Shown here piece after piece: positions 62,104-64,000 of a DNA stretch of 64,000 nt (position 1 is its first letter; every line of letters begins with the position of its first letter). The position numbers were made by a program, and so were the translations under genes. The DNA is from a bacterium 1xD8-48 (GTDB lineage Bacteria > Bacillota > Clostridia > Lachnospirales > Lachnospiraceae): assembly GCA_009917455.1 (NCBI GenBank), contig QZDS01000017.1, positions 43,568 through 107,567 on the forward strand, in the 5' to 3' direction. The notes below the pieces were generated by a model, which ran no database searches, had not been told where the DNA came from, and worked only from the letters and a program-made list of their open reading frames with translations.

Positions 62104-62655
62104 ATGGACAGGCATATAACGGTTCCCTACGATGAAAAGACAGCCAGAGAGCTGAAGAGCGGAGATATGGTGTATCTGACAGGTACTATCTATACGGCCA
62201 GAGACGCGGCGCACAAAAGAATGTACGAAGCAATAGAAAGAGGAGAGAAGCTTCCTTTTGATGTGAAAAATAATGTTATATATTATATGGGACCGTCGCC
62301 GGCCAGAGAAGGGCGCCCCATTGGCTCTGCCGGTCCGACTACAGCCAGCCGAATGGACAGATATGCGCCGGCACTTTTGGGCCTTGGATTAAATGGAATG
62401 ATAGGAAAAGGAAAGAGGAGGGACGAAGTCAGACAGGCCATTATCCGTAACAATGCGGTATACTTTGCTGCAATAGGAGGAGCAGGAGCGCTTCTTTCAA
62501 AGTCAATTCTTGATTCTGAGACAATAGCGTATGATGATTTGGGGACGGAAGCGATTCGTAAACTGGAAGTAAAGGAGTTTCCTGCAATTGTTGTTATTGA
62601 CTGTGAGGGAAATGACCTTTATGAAACGGCAATTGAGGAGTATCGGGGAGATTAG
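62104..62655 (+). CDS. fumB: class I fumarate hydratase, beta subunit
   Basis: This 183-residue protein is the C-terminal-half subunit: DMVYLTGTIYTARDAAHKRM, IYYMGPSPAREGRPIGSAGPTTASRMD (substrate-binding SAGPTT loop) and VYFAAIGGAGALLSKSI. With FumA it forms the active enzyme. GGGAG is 9 bases before ATG 62104; the GTG immediately upstream is equally possible. Confidence 0.93.
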   Translation: MDRHITVPYDEKTARELKSGDMVYLTGTIYTARDAAHKRMYEAIERGEKLPFDVKNNVIYYMGPSPAREGRPIGSAGPTTASRMDRYAPALLGLGLNGMIGKGKRRDEVRQAIIRNNAVYFAAIGGAGALLSKSILDSETIAYDDLGTEAIRKLEVKEFPAIVVIDCEGNDLYETAIEEYRGD

Positions 62656-62666
62656 GAGCTGCGAAT

Positions 62667-63371
62667 ATGAGAATTGCGTTAATGGTGGTCAGGCTTTTTT
62701 GGAAAGTTCCTTACTATTTTCTGAAAATCTGGTGGTGCGGAATAAGTAATAAAATTTCATATGAAAACTCCTTTTGGGCAATACAGAAAATAACAAAAAA
62801 GGCGAACCGCGCGGGGAGAGTGACGATCGAAATCCATGGGACAGAGAACTTACCGAAGGAAGACGGATTCATTTTTTTCCCGAACCATCAGGGAATGTTT
62901 GACGTACTTGTGTTTTTAGATTCCTGTCCAAGGCCGTTTTCTTTTGTAGCCAAAAAGGAAGTCAGAAATATCATTCTTTTAAAGCAGGTTATAAAGGCGT
63001 TAGGAGCCTATGCTATGGACAGAGATGATATCAGACAGTCCATGAAGGTCATCAATGCGATGACAGAGGATGTAAAAAAGGGGAAGAATTTTCTTATCTT
63101 TCCGGAAGGGACGCGGAGTCGTGCGGGGAACCAACTGGTGGAATTTAAAGGAGGAAGCTTTAAAAGCGCTACCAGAGCAAGATGCCCTATTGTCCCCTGC
63201 GCATTGATTAATTCTTTTAGGCCTTTCGATGAAAATTCGATTCAACCGGTTACAGTGAAATTGATTTATATGCCGCCAATGTATTATGAAGAATATCGGA
63301 ATATGAAGACGAGTGAAATTGCAAATGAGGTTAAAAAAAGGATAGAAGCCACAATTAAGGAATATGTGTAA
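62667..63371 (+). CDS. 1-acyl-sn-glycerol-3-phosphate acyltransferase, PlsC-like
   Basis: The 234-residue membrane-associated enzyme adds the second acyl chain to make phosphatidic acid. FFPNHQGMFDVLVF contains the His-x4-Asp catalytic motif, FVAKKEVRN and FLIFPEGTRSRAGN are blocks II and III, and RCPIVPCALIN block IV. An N-terminal hydrophobic segment (MVVRLFWKVPYYFLKIWWCG) would anchor it. It starts 11 bp after fumB. Confidence 0.92.
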   Translation: MRIALMVVRLFWKVPYYFLKIWWCGISNKISYENSFWAIQKITKKANRAGRVTIEIHGTENLPKEDGFIFFPNHQGMFDVLVFLDSCPRPFSFVAKKEVRNIILLKQVIKALGAYAMDRDDIRQSMKVINAMTEDVKKGKNFLIFPEGTRSRAGNQLVEFKGGSFKSATRARCPIVPCALINSFRPFDENSIQPVTVKLIYMPPMYYEEYRNMKTSEIANEVKKRIEATIKEYV

Positions 63372-63408
63372 TACTCAGGTATGCGGGATTGTTATAAATA
63401 ATGTTGTT

Positions 63409-63421
63409 CCCAATATTGGGG
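63409..63421. other. palindrome between plsC and tRNA-Ser
   Basis: CCCAATATTGGG is a perfect 12-bp palindrome 34 bp upstream of the tRNA promoter. It could be an operator or chance. Confidence 0.3.
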
Positions 63422-63454
63422 TGCAAATATTTGGAAAATACCTGATAAAAAGGA

Positions 63455-63483
63455 TTGACAAATAAAATTTGCTTAGGTATAAT
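63455..63483 (+). promoter_or_regulatory. promoter of tRNA-Ser
   Basis: TTGACA, 17 bases, TATAAT, both hexamers perfect, 56 bp before the tRNA. Confidence 0.88.
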
Positions 63484-63539
63484 AATTTTTGCGTTGAAAG
63501 CGCATAATAAAATATTGGTAGCGGTGTAATTCAGAGTAT

Positions 63540-63627
63540 GGAGAAATACTCAAGAGGCTGAAGAGGCGCCCCTGCTAAGGGTGTAGGTCGTTCACGCGGC
63601 GCGAGGGTTCAAATCCCTCTTTCTCCG
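63540..63627 (+). tRNA. tRNA-Ser (GCT anticodon)
   Basis: An 88-nt cloverleaf with a long variable arm: acceptor GGAGAAA/TTTCTCC, anticodon loop CTGCTAA with anticodon GCT, extended variable loop (63583-63603 region) and T loop GGTTCAAATCC. Discriminator G, no encoded CCA. Type II structure and anticodon both say serine. Confidence 0.96.
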
Positions 63628-63646
63628 TTTAGCTGCCAATAGATTG

Positions 63647-63678
63647 GAAGTATCTGTGCTGATACTTCTAAATTTTTG
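63647..63678 (+). terminator. terminator after tRNA-Ser
   Basis: GAAGTATC pairs with GATACTTC around a 6-base loop and TAAATTTTT follows. Confidence 0.8.
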
Positions 63679-63727
63679 GCTAAGGCTAAAACGTACATTT
63701 TATTTTAGAAAGTTTGAAAATTACATA

Positions 63728-64000
63728 TTGACAAGCTTTTGAGAAAATGTTACAATGTAAATCCATGATTCGAGTTGAGAAACAGAAAATAAAATTTAAA
63801 AAAGTTCTTGACAAAGCAAAGGAACCATGGTATTGTTAAACAGTTGCGTCTGAACACATTACAAACAAGACGCAGAGTTATACAGCACCTTGACAACAAA
63901 ACAGCAATGCGACCCTGAAAATTCAAAAAGAAGAGAGAATTATTCAGAGAAAAGCGAAGAGAATACGAACCAAAAAGCAAAGAAAGCAACAGTGAACACG
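63728..64000 (+). promoter_or_regulatory. tandem promoters and leader of a probable rRNA operon
   Basis: P1 is TTGACA (63728-63733), 17 bases, TACAAT (63751-63756). P2 is TTGACA (63808-63813), 17 bases, TATTGT (63831-63836). After them comes a purine-rich, gene-free leader with CCTTGACAACAAAACAGCAATG, cut here to its first part CCTTGACAAC, resembling segments flanking clostridial rRNA genes. Two closely spaced strong promoters after a tRNA with no following frame suggest that 16S rRNA starts just beyond the right edge. Confidence 0.6.

Noticed and set aside
63892..63897. TTGACA as a third rRNA promoter
   Set aside because: No -10-like hexamer 16-18 bases downstream; more likely part of the pre-rRNA leader.
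1..64000. CRISPR array, prophage or classical IS element
   Set aside because: No regularly spaced repeats, cas, phage structural or transposase genes were found on either strand.

Overview
The window looks like chromosome of a motile, spore-forming member of the Lachnospiraceae or a close clostridial relative. The evidence is gene content: a Spo0A-type DNA-binding domain, BofA, a flagellin with FliS, Firmicutes-style Tad pilus genes, strong AGGAGG ribosome sites and class I two-subunit fumarase. No phage, CRISPR array or insertion sequence with a recognisable transposase is visible. The family assignment is an inference; no 16S sequence lies inside the window.

Left part (1-16.4 kb). The 3' two-thirds of mfd enters from the left edge and converges on a leftward operon (sugar kinase, two ABC-2 permeases, their ATPase). 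Between them sits an AAA-ATPase/PD-(D/E)XK gene flanked by 24-bp near-perfect direct repeats of the ABC gene's 3' end, as if inserted. Rightward genes follow: Na/Pi cotransporter, a 33-residue protein, 3-methyladenine glycosylase, a Ham1-like NTPase, a Spo0A DNA-binding domain without receiver, a surface-sugar set (DegT aminotransferase, GT2, ATP-grasp), then PadR plus a DUF2812 membrane protein behind a promoter with two identical palindromic operators.

Middle part (16.4-44.7 kb). Glutamine synthetase; a ribulokinase-like kinase with AraD; an Lsa/CplR-like ABC-F protein whose leader has a short uORF and mutually exclusive hairpins typical of ribosome-stalling attenuators; a leftward DUF2975-HTH-DUF4173 operon; a DUF1538 membrane protein with a tandem PII-like partner; exonuclease III; an MBOAT/SGNH/DUF4358 surface acylation set; a second MurG; rRNA methyltransferases RlmI-like and KsgA; a CPA2 antiporter and metal exporter; tRNA-Lys; TatD; a 962-residue TPR protein with a degenerate AAA domain; and GlgB.

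Right part (44.7-64 kb). A DUF6240 protein with a FliK-like C-terminus overlaps the flagellin gene by 4 bp, followed by fliS. DUF2508 and BofA genes diverge next. A compact, heavily overlapping Tad-type pilus operon runs from 50.6 to 59.7 kb: TadZ-like, CpaF, TadB- and TadC-like proteins, a 59-residue Flp-like pilin, DUF5702, two TadE-like pseudopilins, prepilin peptidase and a DUF6382-FHA protein. The window ends with a flavodoxin-SCP2 fusion, a HIT protein, both fumarase subunits, an acyltransferase, tRNA-Ser and what looks like the tandem-promoter leader of an rRNA operon whose 16S gene would start past the right edge.

The most interesting signals are the ABC-F attenuator, the direct-repeat-flanked AAA-ATPase module, a 25-bp RNA stem that encloses the start codon of the first TadE-like gene, the translationally coupled flagellin, and the pseudo-AAA TPR protein.
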